A DNA stretch of 64,000 nt, taken from Pelagibacter sp052048135 (GTDB lineage Bacteria > Pseudomonadota > Alphaproteobacteria > Pelagibacterales > Pelagibacteraceae). A program made the translations under genes and the position numbers. Shown here in pieces: positions 7,248 through 16,628 of this stretch (the first letter of the stretch is position 1; each line of letters starts with the position of its first letter). The notes beneath the pieces were generated by a model. The model did no database searches. It worked only from the letters and a program-made list of their open reading frames with translations, and had not been told where the DNA came from. Location of the stretch: NCBI RefSeq assembly GCF_052048135.1, contig NZ_JBNAIM010000002.1:930001-994000 (forward strand), written 5' to 3'.

Positions 7248-10240
7248 GATCTTACCCTTTCACCTTTTGGATCAACATAATGTGATGAAACTATTTCAAC
7301 TGGTATAACTTTGTTTTTAAGTGGAGACATTACAAATAATTTTTCACCAATCATATTTTTTCCATCTTTAAGGATTGCTAAAGAAAATGGATTGTCATAT
7401 TCAACACTCCAACATGAAGCTGAAATGTAACCCAATTTAGGATTTGGCAAAGGTGCTTTTGCATCTTTAACCAAGTGAGATCCTTCTGGAATACTTGTCT
7501 TTTTATCTAATGGAACTACTCCAACAACTTTTTGTCTATCTGCTGCTGTAAATGCTTCTCTTGTTAAAGATCTTTTTCCTATAAAATCTTTTTTCTTACT
7601 TAGCAGTCCTTCCAATGAATTATCATATGGTATAGTTCTTCCATCAAGCTCTGATCCTGCAACGTGACCCATCTCTATTCTTAGAGTTGACAATGCTTCT
7701 GTGCCATAGGGCTGGATGTTAAATTCTTTTCCAATTTCAATAATTTTTTCCCACATAAAGTTTCCATTGTCAGACTCAACATTTAACTCATAGGCAAGCT
7801 CGCCTGAAAATGAAATTCTAAAAATTCTAGCTTTTACACCAAACAATTCTGCCTCCATATAGCCCATGAAAGGCAGTCCTTCATTTGAAACATCAGAATT
7901 AGGAAATAACTTTTTTAATAAATCTCTAGACTTAGGTCCCGCAATTGCTGCTCCTGCCCATTGTTCTGTGGTTGAAACTACATTAACATTTAATTCTGGC
8001 CAAACTAATTGTAAATAATACTCTAAATGTGAGAGAACATTAGCAGCTTGAGCTGTCGTTGTTGTCATATGATAATGATTTTCTGAAATTCTTGTGGTTG
8101 TTCCATCGTCCATTACTATTCCATCTTCTCTCAACATCACACCATACCTAGCTTTACCAACTGGTAACTTTAGCCAAGCATTGGTATAAACTCTATTTAA
8201 TAGTTCTGCGGCATCTGGACCTTTAATATCTATTTTTCCTAATGTAGTTACATCACAAACTCCAACATTTGTTCTTACATTCTTGGCTTCTCTTTTCGAT
8301 GCTTCGAATAAGTTTTCATTTCCTTGTTTATAATATCTTGGTCTTAACCATACTCCAGCATCCACAAAAACTGCGTTGTTTTTTTCATGCCAATAATGCA
8401 TTGGAGATTTTCTAGTTGGTTTAGAATGTTTGCCTACTTCTCTACCCACAATGGCTCCAATTGAAACTGGTGTGTAAGGTGGTCTAAAAGTAGTATGTCC
8501 AACTGCTGGCACAACTTTATTTTCTATTTTAGATACTAATTGTAAGCCGTTTAGATTACTGGTCTTCCCTTGGTCAGTTGCCATTCCTAATGTGGTATAT
8601 CTTTTGACATGTTCTATTGATCGATAGCCCTCTTTTAAAGCTATTTCTACATCTGAAACTGCTACATCATTTTGAAAATCTAAAAACCTTTTATAATTTT
8701 TACCTTTAGGAAGTGGTACACACCAAAATTTATCATGAACAGTTGATTTTTTTTCAACAACGTTTGGGAAAGAAATCTTATTATCAGTATTAGTAATTTT
8801 TTTTGATAATTCATAACCAGTTTCGAATGAACTTTTTAAAGTTTCTTCTAAAGTATAAATTCCATTTGCAGCACCTAATGTTCTCTCGTTTTGTTTTGAT
8901 TTGCCTGGAACAAATGCATCAATTTCTTCATTAAACTTTGTTTTATTTCCAGACTGCGAAGCCAAATGAATAGTTGGTGTCCAGAAACCAGAAACACATA
9001 TACAATCGCACTTGATGTTTTCAATTACACCAAGTTCTTCTTTATTATCTGAGATTTTTGCAATATCAGCTGATTTTACTTTTTTGTAACCTTGTGCAGC
9101 CACTACTACATAAGAAAATTTAATATCTATTCCTAAATTTTTTGCTTCATCAACTATTTCTGACTGAGGATCTTTTCTTGTATCTAAAATTACAGGATCA
9201 ATGCCATTCTTTTTAAATTCAATTCCTGTTTCATAACCACTATCATTGTTAGTAAATATTAGAGGATTTTTACCAACTAATACACCATACACTTTTAAAT
9301 ATTCTTTTGCTGCTGATGACAACATTACTCCAGGAGTATCATTATTTCCAAAAACAATTGGCCTCTCAATAGATCCAGATGAAATTAAAACTTCTTTAGC
9401 TCTTATGTACCATAGTCTTTGTTTAGGATGAAATTTTTTTGTCTCTGGTAAATGATCACTAATTCTTTCAGACATCACTAACATATTGTGATCATAATAA
9501 CCAAAAACTTGAGATCTATTTTTAATAGTTACATTAGGCATTTCTTTAAGTTCAGCAATAATTCCGTCAGCCCACTCTTTGCCTGTTTTGTTTCCAATAT
9601 TAACTTCGTTTGTAAGTAAAGTTCCACCAAATCTTGCTTTATCTTCTGCTAATATAACTTTTGCTCCATTTTTTGCTGCAGCATATGCGCTTGCTAAACC
9701 AGATGGACCTGAGCCAGCAATTAATAAATCGCAATATTCATATTTATGCTCATATCTCTCTTTATCGTGTTTAATAGAAGCAACACCGAGTCCAGCTGCT
9801 TTTCTAATGAATGGTTCATAAACTTTGTACCAAAAACTTTTCGGCCACATAAAAGTTTTGTAATAAAATCCAGCTGGTAGAAAAATCTTTAAAAAATTAT
9901 TTATTGCTCCTATATCAAAGTTAACACTTGGCCAACAATTTACACTTTTTGCCTCTAGACCTTCAAAAAGTTCTTGTTCTGTGGCTTTAATATTTGGTTC
10001 AGTTTCTCCATTTCTGTAAAGTTGAACTATTGCGTAGGGCTCATCCACTCCCGCTCCAAAAAATCCTCTTGGTCTATGATATTTAAAACTTCTTCCTACT
10101 AAATGAACTCCATTAGCTATTAATGCAGATGCTAAAGTATCTCCTTCATAACCATAATAACTTTTTCCATTAAATTTAAATGAAATTTTTTTATTTCTAT
10201 TTATTAATCCAATATTTTCCAATCTAAAGCTTTGAGTCAT
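7244..10240 (-). CDS. soxA: Sarcosine oxidase alpha subunit / MgdC-like
   Basis: A 998-aa alpha subunit. Domains in order: an N-terminal 2Fe-2S-ferredoxin-like fold (about 15-105, with YGYEGDTLASALIANGV and RSFKYHRPRGFFGAG), an NAD(P)/FAD domain starting LLIAGSGPSGLASAYAAAKNGAKV near residue 170, and a C-terminal GcvT/aminomethyltransferase domain (about 610-998) that binds tetrahydrofolate and forms methylene-THF. This architecture is shared by sarcosine oxidase SoxA and N-methylglutamate dehydrogenase MgdC and cannot separate them. Given gmaS and mgsABC in the same window, an N-methylglutamate role is credible; sarcosine oxidation after betaine breakdown is the alternative. Confidence 0.9.
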   Translation of the reverse strand: MTQSFRLENIGLINRNKKISFKFNGKSYYGYEGDTLASALIANGVHLVGRSFKYHRPRGFFGAGVDEPYAIVQLYRNGETEPNIKATEQELFEGLEAKSVNCWPSVNFDIGAINNFLKIFLPAGFYYKTFMWPKSFWYKVYEPFIRKAAGLGVASIKHDKERYEHKYEYCDLLIAGSGPSGLASAYAAAKNGAKVILAEDKARFGGTLLTNEVNIGNKTGKEWADGIIAELKEMPNVTIKNRSQVFGYYDHNMLVMSERISDHLPETKKFHPKQRLWYIRAKEVLISSGSIERPIVFGNNDTPGVMLSSAAKEYLKVYGVLVGKNPLIFTNNDSGYETGIEFKKNGIDPVILDTRKDPQSEIVDEAKNLGIDIKFSYVVVAAQGYKKVKSADIAKISDNKEELGVIENIKCDCICVSGFWTPTIHLASQSGNKTKFNEEIDAFVPGKSKQNERTLGAANGIYTLEETLKSSFETGYELSKKITNTDNKISFPNVVEKKSTVHDKFWCVPLPKGKNYKRFLDFQNDVAVSDVEIALKEGYRSIEHVKRYTTLGMATDQGKTSNLNGLQLVSKIENKVVPAVGHTTFRPPYTPVSIGAIVGREVGKHSKPTRKSPMHYWHEKNNAVFVDAGVWLRPRYYKQGNENLFEASKREAKNVRTNVGVCDVTTLGKIDIKGPDAAELLNRVYTNAWLKLPVGKARYGVMLREDGIVMDDGTTTRISENHYHMTTTTAQAANVLSHLEYYLQLVWPELNVNVVSTTEQWAGAAIAGPKSRDLLKKLFPNSDVSNEGLPFMGYMEAELFGVKARIFRISFSGELAYELNVESDNGNFMWEKIIEIGKEFNIQPYGTEALSTLRIEMGHVAGSELDGRTIPYDNSLEGLLSKKKDFIGKRSLTREAFTAADRQKVVGVVPLDKKTSIPEGSHLVKDAKAPLPNPKLGYISASCWSVEYDNPFSLAILKDGKNMIGEKLFVMSPLKNKVIPVEIVSSHYVDPKGERVRS

Positions 10241-10509
10241 TAAGAAATTTCCTCGTTAGCTTTGAGGGTATTAAAAATCTCATGAGTTGCTGTATCTCTC
10301 TCAACTTTTATCCATTGTCTGCAACCTGATATATGTTGCCACAATTCCCAGTGTTTTCCTCTTAAACTTTTTCTATTATAAACAAAATTATCCCAATCTT
10401 GATCTGAAACTTCCTTATTAAGCTCTGGTCTTTTAACGCTAGCATCTCCTCCATAAGAAAATTCATTTTGTGATCTCATACCACAATGTGGACATTTAAT
10501 ATGAAGCAT
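10240..10509 (-). CDS. soxD: Sarcosine oxidase delta subunit / MgdB-like
   Basis: An 89-aa zinc-binding delta subunit. The family's zinc ligands are visible: CPHCG near the N-terminus (residues 5-9) and the HISGCRQW segment (His59, Cys63). The WELWQHISGCRQWIKVERDT stretch is the hallmark of SoxD. It lies between beta and alpha subunits with a one-base overlap to soxA and no gap to soxB, the usual order. Confidence 0.92.
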   Translation of the reverse strand: MLHIKCPHCGMRSQNEFSYGGDASVKRPELNKEVSDQDWDNFVYNRKSLRGKHWELWQHISGCRQWIKVERDTATHEIFNTLKANEEIS

Positions 10510-11766
10510 TTATGAAATCCAAGTTTTTGTACCAAGTCCCTTTTCATCAAGCAAGTGACCAGTGCTAAATCTATTTAAACTGTATCCAGAATTTAGTTCG
10601 TGAACCCTATCTTGTGCAATTGTGTGTGCGAATGTCCAACCAGATGCTGGGGTTGCTTTAAAACCACCATAACACCAACCACAATTTAAATATAAACCTT
10701 CAATGTGAGTTTTATCTATAATAGGTGAACCATCCATCGACATATCCATTATTCCTCCCCATGTTCTTAGCATTTTTAATTTGCTTAAAAATGGCATCAT
10801 CGCTATTCCCTCAGTTAATACATGTTGAAGAGTTGGTAAGTTTCCTCTTTGAGCATAACTATTATAGCCATCTAAATCACCACCCATTACCATCTCACCT
10901 TTATCTGATTGACTTATATAAAAATGTCCCGCACCAAAAGTGACTACTTTATCCAAAACTGGTTTAACTGGTTCAGAAACGCAAGCCTGTAACAAGTGTG
11001 TTTCAATTGGTAAGGTCATGTTTAATTTTTCAGCTAAAATATTAGTACTACCCGCAACACATAATCCAATTTTTTTTGCTTTAATATTTCCACGAGATGT
11101 TCTTACTCCATTAATTTTTCCTGCTGAAACATCAAATCCAGTCACTTCACAATTTTGAATTATATCAACACCCATTGAGTCTGCTTGACGAGCATAACCC
11201 CAAGCTACTGCATCATGTCTTGCGGTACCTGCACTAGGCTGCATAAGTCCACCAAAAATTGGAAATCTTACATTATCTGAAAAGTCTGCCATTGGAATAA
11301 TTTCTCTTACTTCTTCTCTATTTAAAAGAACTGCATCAATACCATTTAACCTCATTGAGTTTCCTCTTCTTGCATAAACATTCATTTGTGCATCAGAGTG
11401 TGCAAGATTTATAATTCCCCTTGGAGAAAACATTACATTGTAATTTAAATCCTGACTCATCTTTCTCCATAAATTCATTCCAAATTCACTAAACAAAGCA
11501 TTGTCGTCATGCATATAATTTGATCTTATTATAGTTGTATTACGCCCGACATTTCCTCCGCCAATCCAACCTTTTTCTATTATTGCAACATTTGTAATTT
11601 GATGCTCTTTTGCCAAGTAATAAGCGGTTGCTAGACCATGGCCTCCACCTCCTATTATTACTACATCATATTCTTCCTTTGGAGTAGGATCTTTCCAGGC
11701 TAAATCCCAATTATCATGATTAGAAAAAGCGTTTTTAACTAGATTAAATATTGAATATTTTTGCAT
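10510..11766 (-). CDS. soxB: Sarcosine oxidase beta subunit / MgdA-like
   Basis: A 418-aa FAD-dependent amine oxidase of the DAO superfamily. N-terminal dinucleotide loop VVIIGGGGHGLATAYYLAKEH (about residues 34-54) binds FAD; GGGNVGRNTTIIRSNY follows, and the C-terminal LYLNCGWCYGGFKATPASGW is the covalent-flavin/active-site region of heterotetrameric sarcosine oxidase beta. First gene of a B-D-A-G operon. The enzyme oxidises an N-methyl amino acid (sarcosine or N-methylglutamate) and passes the methyl carbon to THF on the alpha subunit. A 126-base AT-rich region shared with divergent fhs should hold the promoter. Confidence 0.9.
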   Translation of the reverse strand: MQKYSIFNLVKNAFSNHDNWDLAWKDPTPKEEYDVVIIGGGGHGLATAYYLAKEHQITNVAIIEKGWIGGGNVGRNTTIIRSNYMHDDNALFSEFGMNLWRKMSQDLNYNVMFSPRGIINLAHSDAQMNVYARRGNSMRLNGIDAVLLNREEVREIIPMADFSDNVRFPIFGGLMQPSAGTARHDAVAWGYARQADSMGVDIIQNCEVTGFDVSAGKINGVRTSRGNIKAKKIGLCVAGSTNILAEKLNMTLPIETHLLQACVSEPVKPVLDKVVTFGAGHFYISQSDKGEMVMGGDLDGYNSYAQRGNLPTLQHVLTEGIAMMPFLSKLKMLRTWGGIMDMSMDGSPIIDKTHIEGLYLNCGWCYGGFKATPASGWTFAHTIAQDRVHELNSGYSLNRFSTGHLLDEKGLGTKTWIS

Positions 11767-11892
11767 GTTTAAATTTTATAATAATGAATATAAATAGTTC
11801 ATATTTTTTTTATATATAATTTTTAGATATTTCCAAAGGTGCTAAAAAGAGATACTAATCAATCATCTTTTTAAATAATTTAGAGGACTTTA

Positions 11893-13578
11893 ATGAGTGA
11901 AGTAAAATCAGACATACAAATAGCAAGAGAAGCTAAAATGCAACCTATCAAAGAGATTTTAGCTAAAATCAATGTTCCCGATGAAAGTTCAGCATTCAGT
12001 CCAATGGGACGTCACATAGCAAAAATAAATTTAGAATATTTAGATAGTTTGAAAAGTAAAAAAAATGGAAAATTAATTTTGGTTACGGCAATAACACCAA
12101 CTCCAGCAGGGGAAGGAAAAACAACTACCTCAGTTGGATTAAATGATGGGCTAAACAAAATTGGAAAAAAATCTATAGTGTGTTTGAGAGAACCAAGCTT
12201 AGGCCCTTCTTTTGGAATGAAAGGTGGTGCTGCAGGTGGAGGATATGCTCAAGTTGTTCCTATGGAACAAATTAATTTACATTTCACTGGTGACTTTCAC
12301 GCTATTACATCTGCACATAATTTACTTTCAGCACTAATTGATAATCATATTTATTGGGGAAACAAACTAAACATAGATGTTAGAAGAGTAGTTTGGAAAA
12401 GAGTAATGGATATGAATGATAGATCATTAAGATCTATTGTAGTTGACTTAGGAGGTGTTGCTAACGGTTATCCTAGACAAGATGGCTTTGATATCACTGT
12501 AGCTTCAGAAATCATGGCTATATTTTGTCTTGCTACAGATTTAAATGATTTAGAAAAAAGAATTGGAAATATTACAATCGCATACACAAGGAATAAAAAA
12601 GCAATTTATGCAAAAGACTTAAATGCACAAGGACCAATGACTGTTCTTTTAAAAGAAGCTATAAGACCAAACGTCACTCAAACTTTAGAGAATAATCCAG
12701 CAATAATTCATGGTGGGCCATTTGCAAATATAGCTCACGGATGTAATTCTGTTATAGCAACTAAAGCAGGTCTTAAACTATCAGAGTATGTCGTTACCGA
12801 AGCAGGATTTGGTGCTGATCTTGGAGCTGAAAAATTTTTAGATATCAAATGTAGAAAATCAGGAATTAAACCAGATTGTGTTGTAATTGTTGCAACGATA
12901 AGAGCTCTTAAGATGCATGGGGGAGTAGCAAAAGATGATTTAAAAAAAGAAAATGTTGATGCATTAAAGAAAGGTTTAATCAACTTAGAAAGGCACATAA
13001 ATAATACAAGAAAATTTGGTTTACCAGTCACAATTGCTGTAAATCATTTTATAACCGACTCCGATAAAGAAATGAATGCCTTACTTGATTTTTGCAAAAC
13101 TCAAGGTGTAAAAGCCTCTAAATGTACACATTGGTCAAACGGCGGAGAAGGCACCAAAGAATTAGCAAAAAATGTAGTTGAAATTTGTGAGGAAAATAAA
13201 AATACTTTCAAATACTTATACGAAGATAGATTGCCATTATTTAAAAAAATTGAAAAAATTGCACAAGAAATTTATCATGCTAGTGAGGTTGTTGCAGATA
13301 CAAAAACGAGACAACAATTAAAAGATTTTGAAGAAAAAGGTTATGGAAATCTTCCAGTATGTATTGCTAAAACTCAGTACAGTTTTTCAACAGATCCTAA
13401 TCTTAAAGGAGCTCCTACTGGACATGTATTACCAGTTAGAGAAGTAAGATTATCATCAGGTGCAGAGTTTATTGTTGTTGTTTGTGGAGAAATAATGACA
13501 ATGCCAGGTCTGCCAAGAGTACCGGCAGCAGACTCAATCAAATTAAATGATAAAGGTGAGATAGAAGGTTTATTTTAA
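11893..13578 (+). CDS. fhs: Formate-tetrahydrofolate ligase
   Basis: A 561-aa cytoplasmic enzyme joining formate to THF with ATP, or in catabolic direction yielding ATP from formyl-THF. Marks: ATP-binding TPAGEGKTTTSVGL near residue 75, REPSLGPSFGMKGGAAGGGYAQ, FTGDFHAITSAHNLL, and the C-terminal GEIMTMPGLPRVPAA. Length is typical. It has a good ribosome-binding site (TTAGAGGACTTT before ATG). Divergent from soxBDAG, which generates methylene-THF, so the two likely form one methyl-oxidation route to formate. Confidence 0.97.
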   Translation: MSEVKSDIQIAREAKMQPIKEILAKINVPDESSAFSPMGRHIAKINLEYLDSLKSKKNGKLILVTAITPTPAGEGKTTTSVGLNDGLNKIGKKSIVCLREPSLGPSFGMKGGAAGGGYAQVVPMEQINLHFTGDFHAITSAHNLLSALIDNHIYWGNKLNIDVRRVVWKRVMDMNDRSLRSIVVDLGGVANGYPRQDGFDITVASEIMAIFCLATDLNDLEKRIGNITIAYTRNKKAIYAKDLNAQGPMTVLLKEAIRPNVTQTLENNPAIIHGGPFANIAHGCNSVIATKAGLKLSEYVVTEAGFGADLGAEKFLDIKCRKSGIKPDCVVIVATIRALKMHGGVAKDDLKKENVDALKKGLINLERHINNTRKFGLPVTIAVNHFITDSDKEMNALLDFCKTQGVKASKCTHWSNGGEGTKELAKNVVEICEENKNTFKYLYEDRLPLFKKIEKIAQEIYHASEVVADTKTRQQLKDFEEKGYGNLPVCIAKTQYSFSTDPNLKGAPTGHVLPVREVRLSSGAEFIVVVCGEIMTMPGLPRVPAADSIKLNDKGEIEGLF

Positions 13579-14357
13579 CTTAATTGATTAAGCCAATTTT
13601 TTAATTCTAACATTCTTTTTTCTTTGTTAGTTACTAAAATTTCTTTTTTTATAAATGAAATATGTTTTTCAACTTCCCCAGTGTCTTTAAAAACTTTTCT
13701 ATTTTCAATTAATTTATCTTTTCTAAATTCAATTAAGCTTATCATTTTTTCATATGTTATTTCTGGGTGATATTGCAAACCCCAAACTTTAGTATCATTT
13801 ATTTCAAAATATAAACTTTGTATTTTGTTTATCTTATTAGAAGCTAGACAAATCCCATTTCTTGGCAATTTTACAACTTCATCAAAATTAAAAGCAGGGG
13901 AATTAAATTTTATATCTTTATTAACATAAAGAGGATGGTTTATTCCATTTTCATTTACTTCAATTTCATTTGCTATTCCAATATGCGAGTTATTTGCTTT
14001 TTTAACCTGACCTCCAGCAGCAGTAACTGCTACTTGCATACCCCAGCAAATAGCTAAAATTTTTTTTACTTTTTTTTGACAATCTTTCATAAATTCAATT
14101 TGCTTTTTGATTTCTGGGGTATCATCATAAATATTTAAGCTACTACCTCCCCATATTAGCCCATCATAATTTTCAAGTTTGTCAGATATTAATTGAATAT
14201 TTTGATCTGATGATGGATTAACAACATCAAATTTTAATTCATTAGTGAAATAAGCAAGACTATCTTTTAAACTTTCTGTATGAGTTTGTATCCCAACTTT
14301 TGAAAAACTTTGATTTTCCTCTCTTAAATTTCCTTCAACAATTAAGATATTCTTCAT
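13575..14357 (-). CDS. Class I glutamine amidotransferase-like protein
   Basis: A 260-aa protein with a class I GATase fold as in GMP synthase-like amidotransferases. The cysteine nucleophile lies in ILAICWGMQVAVTAAGG (about residue 104) and the His-Glu pair in WGLQYHPEITYEKM (about residue 195), so the triad appears complete. It is fused to nothing, so ammonia acceptor or substrate is unknown; related stand-alone proteins hydrolyse gamma-glutamyl amides (PuuD-like). Its start overlaps the alcohol dehydrogenase stop by four bases and its end overlaps the fhs stop by four bases convergently. Confidence 0.8.
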   Translation of the reverse strand: MKNILIVEGNLREENQSFSKVGIQTHTESLKDSLAYFTNELKFDVVNPSSDQNIQLISDKLENYDGLIWGGSSLNIYDDTPEIKKQIEFMKDCQKKVKKILAICWGMQVAVTAAGGQVKKANNSHIGIANEIEVNENGINHPLYVNKDIKFNSPAFNFDEVVKLPRNGICLASNKINKIQSLYFEINDTKVWGLQYHPEITYEKMISLIEFRKDKLIENRKVFKDTGEVEKHISFIKKEILVTNKEKRMLELKNWLNQLS

Positions 14358-15514
14358 TTGAATAAATTTCCTGTAATACTGTACTCATACATCATCTTCA
14401 GATCATCTTTATCAATTTCTCTTGGATTTCCAGTTGTTGATGGATCTTCGTATGCCATTAAAGATAATTCATCTAAATTGATTTTTGAACAATCCATAAC
14501 ATCAGAGAGCTTATGAGGAATTAACAGTTCTTTTCTTAAATCTAATATCCATTCTAAAAAGCTATCAAATTTTTTATCTAAACCTAAGTAATCACATATT
14601 GAAATTATTTTTTTTTCTATAGAATTTTTGTTAAATGTTAAAACATACGGCATAAAAATTGCATTTGATAATCCGTGATGAATATTATATTGGGCATTTA
14701 CAGGATGGCTCAATGAATGAATAGCACCTAATCCTTTTTGAAAAGCTGTTGAACCCATTGATGAAGCTGTTAATAAATTTTGTCTTGCCTCAACATTTCC
14801 TCCATCTTTGAATGCAACTACCAGTGATTTCTTAATCAACTTCATTCCTTCTAATGCAATACCTTCTGCCATTGGATGATAGTTTGGTGCACAAAAAGCC
14901 TCAAGGTTATGAGCTAATGCATCCATACCTGTAGCTGCTGTTAATCTTGGAGAAAGTTCTAAGGTTAATTTTGGATCTAAAATAACAATTGAAGGTAATA
15001 TTTTTGGATGAAAAATAATTTTTTTAATACCTGTTTTTTTATTTATGATAGCTGATGCTCGACCTGTCTCAGATCCTGTTCCAGCTGTTGTTGGAATTGC
15101 AATTATTGGTGAGATATTTTTTTCATCAGCTCTTTTCCAATAATCTCCTATATCTTCAAAATCCCAAATAGGCCTATTTTGCCCCGACATAAACGCAATA
15201 GCTTTTCCAACATCAATTGCACTTCCCCCTCCAATCGCAATAACTCCATCACAATTATTTTTTTTAAATTCATTTACACCCTCATCAACATTTTCTCCAA
15301 TTGGATTTCCAGAAAAATTTGAAAAAATTTTTAATTCTTGAAATTTACTTTTAATTTCATTTATAATTTTTTGTATGAAAGGTAAATTAATTAAATCTTT
15401 ATCAGTAACAAATAAAGGTTTGGTAATTTTTAAATTTATACATGCTTCCCCCAAATCATTTACTCTATCTTCACCAACCCAAACTGTTGTCGGATAATTC
15501 CAATTAAATTTCAT
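14354..15514 (-). CDS. Iron-containing alcohol dehydrogenase
   Basis: A 386-aa group III metal-dependent alcohol dehydrogenase. Seen: NAD-binding GVIAIGGGSAIDVGKAIA, PTTAGTGSE, and the metal-binding end GLGAIHSLSHPVNAQYNIHHGLSNAIFMP, with His residues expected to hold Fe2+. Substrate unknown: members oxidise short alcohols (including methanol) or reduce aldehydes. An iron-type ADH has been implicated in SAR11 oxidation of methanol, and the one-carbon neighbourhood fits, but this assignment is inference. It is in an operon with a GpsA-like gene upstream and a GATase downstream. Confidence 0.88.
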   Translation of the reverse strand: MKFNWNYPTTVWVGEDRVNDLGEACINLKITKPLFVTDKDLINLPFIQKIINEIKSKFQELKIFSNFSGNPIGENVDEGVNEFKKNNCDGVIAIGGGSAIDVGKAIAFMSGQNRPIWDFEDIGDYWKRADEKNISPIIAIPTTAGTGSETGRASAIINKKTGIKKIIFHPKILPSIVILDPKLTLELSPRLTAATGMDALAHNLEAFCAPNYHPMAEGIALEGMKLIKKSLVVAFKDGGNVEARQNLLTASSMGSTAFQKGLGAIHSLSHPVNAQYNIHHGLSNAIFMPYVLTFNKNSIEKKIISICDYLGLDKKFDSFLEWILDLRKELLIPHKLSDVMDCSKINLDELSLMAYEDPSTTGNPREIDKDDLKMMYEYSITGNLFK

Positions 15515-15522
15515 ATATAATC

Positions 15523-16482
15523 TTAACTGAATTTGAGTTTTTTATTATTCAATATTGCTCTAAACAAATTGACCATTAAAGGAATTTTCTTTTTGTCAAT
15601 TTTTTTTAATATAAATGGTGCAATTTCTCTGACAAGTTGCTCTCCCTCGACAGTATCATTTGGCATAAATTTTTTCTTTGCAATTTTAAATGTATAACCT
15701 TTACCTAAGTAACTTCCCATTTTACTATTTCGACCACCCGCTGCACTAACATATAAGTCTCCAGCTCCAGCAAGTCCTAGGGTAGTTTCTTCTTTGCCTT
15801 TAAAAAATTTAGTTAAAAAAATCATTTCTAAAATTGATTTCTGAAATAAATTAGATGAAGCATTTAAGCTTTGACCGGCTCCAATTATCATTGAATATAT
15901 GTTTTTAATTGCAGAACATACCTCAACCCCAATGACATCTTTAGAAAATTCAGCAAGATAATATTTTGTTGAAATTCTTTTTCCAATTTTTTTCGCAAAA
16001 TTGATACTTTTATTTGCTATGACAACACTTGTTTGATTTTTTCTAGCTAATTCTTTTGCTAGACAAGGACCCTTTAAAACTGACACATTTTTTATTCCAG
16101 AGTTTCTTATTAAATTTTCTGAAATTGTTAAAATTTTCTTATCTTTAGATATATATTTTAATCCTTTAGTAAGCACTAAAACTGGAGTTTTTATCTTTTT
16201 ATGTCTTAATTTTTTAGCAATAAAATCAATTCCAGGTAAACTTAAAGCAATTACTAAAAGATCAAATTTTTCCTCTAAAAGATCACTTGAAAATTTCCTA
16301 AATTTTAACTTACTTGGAAGTTTAATTTTTAATGCAGAATGAAACTTTTTTTTTGAGGATAAATCTTTTATAAATCTTTTTGAGTAAGGTTCGGTAATTG
16401 TGACAACATTTTTATTTTCAAGACATGGGATCGTAAAAGCAGAACCCATTGCACCACCACCAATTACCAAAATTTTTTTCAT
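15523..16482 (-). CDS. gpsA: NAD(P)-dependent glycerol-3-phosphate dehydrogenase
   Basis: A 319-aa enzyme of the GpsA family, reducing dihydroxyacetone phosphate to glycerol-3-phosphate for lipid synthesis. Seen: N-terminal ILVIGGGAMGSAFTIPC, VLKGPCLAKELARKNQTSVVIA, catalytic lysine context VIGVEVCSAIKNIYSMIIGAG, and TLGLAGAGDLYVSAAGGRNSKMG. The protein is short of strict consensus in the N-terminal half, so it may be a divergent paralogue acting on another phosphate. Head of a three-gene minus-strand operon, divergent from tmm. Confidence 0.85.
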   Translation of the reverse strand: MKKILVIGGGAMGSAFTIPCLENKNVVTITEPYSKRFIKDLSSKKKFHSALKIKLPSKLKFRKFSSDLLEEKFDLLVIALSLPGIDFIAKKLRHKKIKTPVLVLTKGLKYISKDKKILTISENLIRNSGIKNVSVLKGPCLAKELARKNQTSVVIANKSINFAKKIGKRISTKYYLAEFSKDVIGVEVCSAIKNIYSMIIGAGQSLNASSNLFQKSILEMIFLTKFFKGKEETTLGLAGAGDLYVSAAGGRNSKMGSYLGKGYTFKIAKKKFMPNDTVEGEQLVREIAPFILKKIDKKKIPLMVNLFRAILNNKKLKFS

Positions 16483-16502
16483 ATGTTATTAGCTCAAAAA
16501 TT

Positions 16503-16522
16503 ATGTGTTTAATACAACACAT
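16503..16522. promoter_or_regulatory. Inverted repeat between gpsA and tmm
   Basis: ATGTGTT (16503-16509) and AACACAT (16516-16522) form a perfect seven-base inverted repeat with a six-base spacer, just upstream of the gpsA-like start and about 110 bases upstream of tmm. It could be an operator for either divergent gene. No function can be shown from one site. Confidence 0.35.
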
Positions 16523-16628
16523 ACGAGAGAAAGTAATCTCAAATAATCCTAGTTTTATTGTAATATTTTATTTTAAATTCCCAATTTTGTTAGTAAAATA
16601 ATTTTACAAATTAAAATTTGGTAACTTA

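Noticed and set aside
11767..11892. ZTP or folate riboswitch in front of fhs
   Set aside because: Looked for the conserved GC-rich helices and the pyrimidine/purine core of such RNAs; the leader is AT-rich with none of these.
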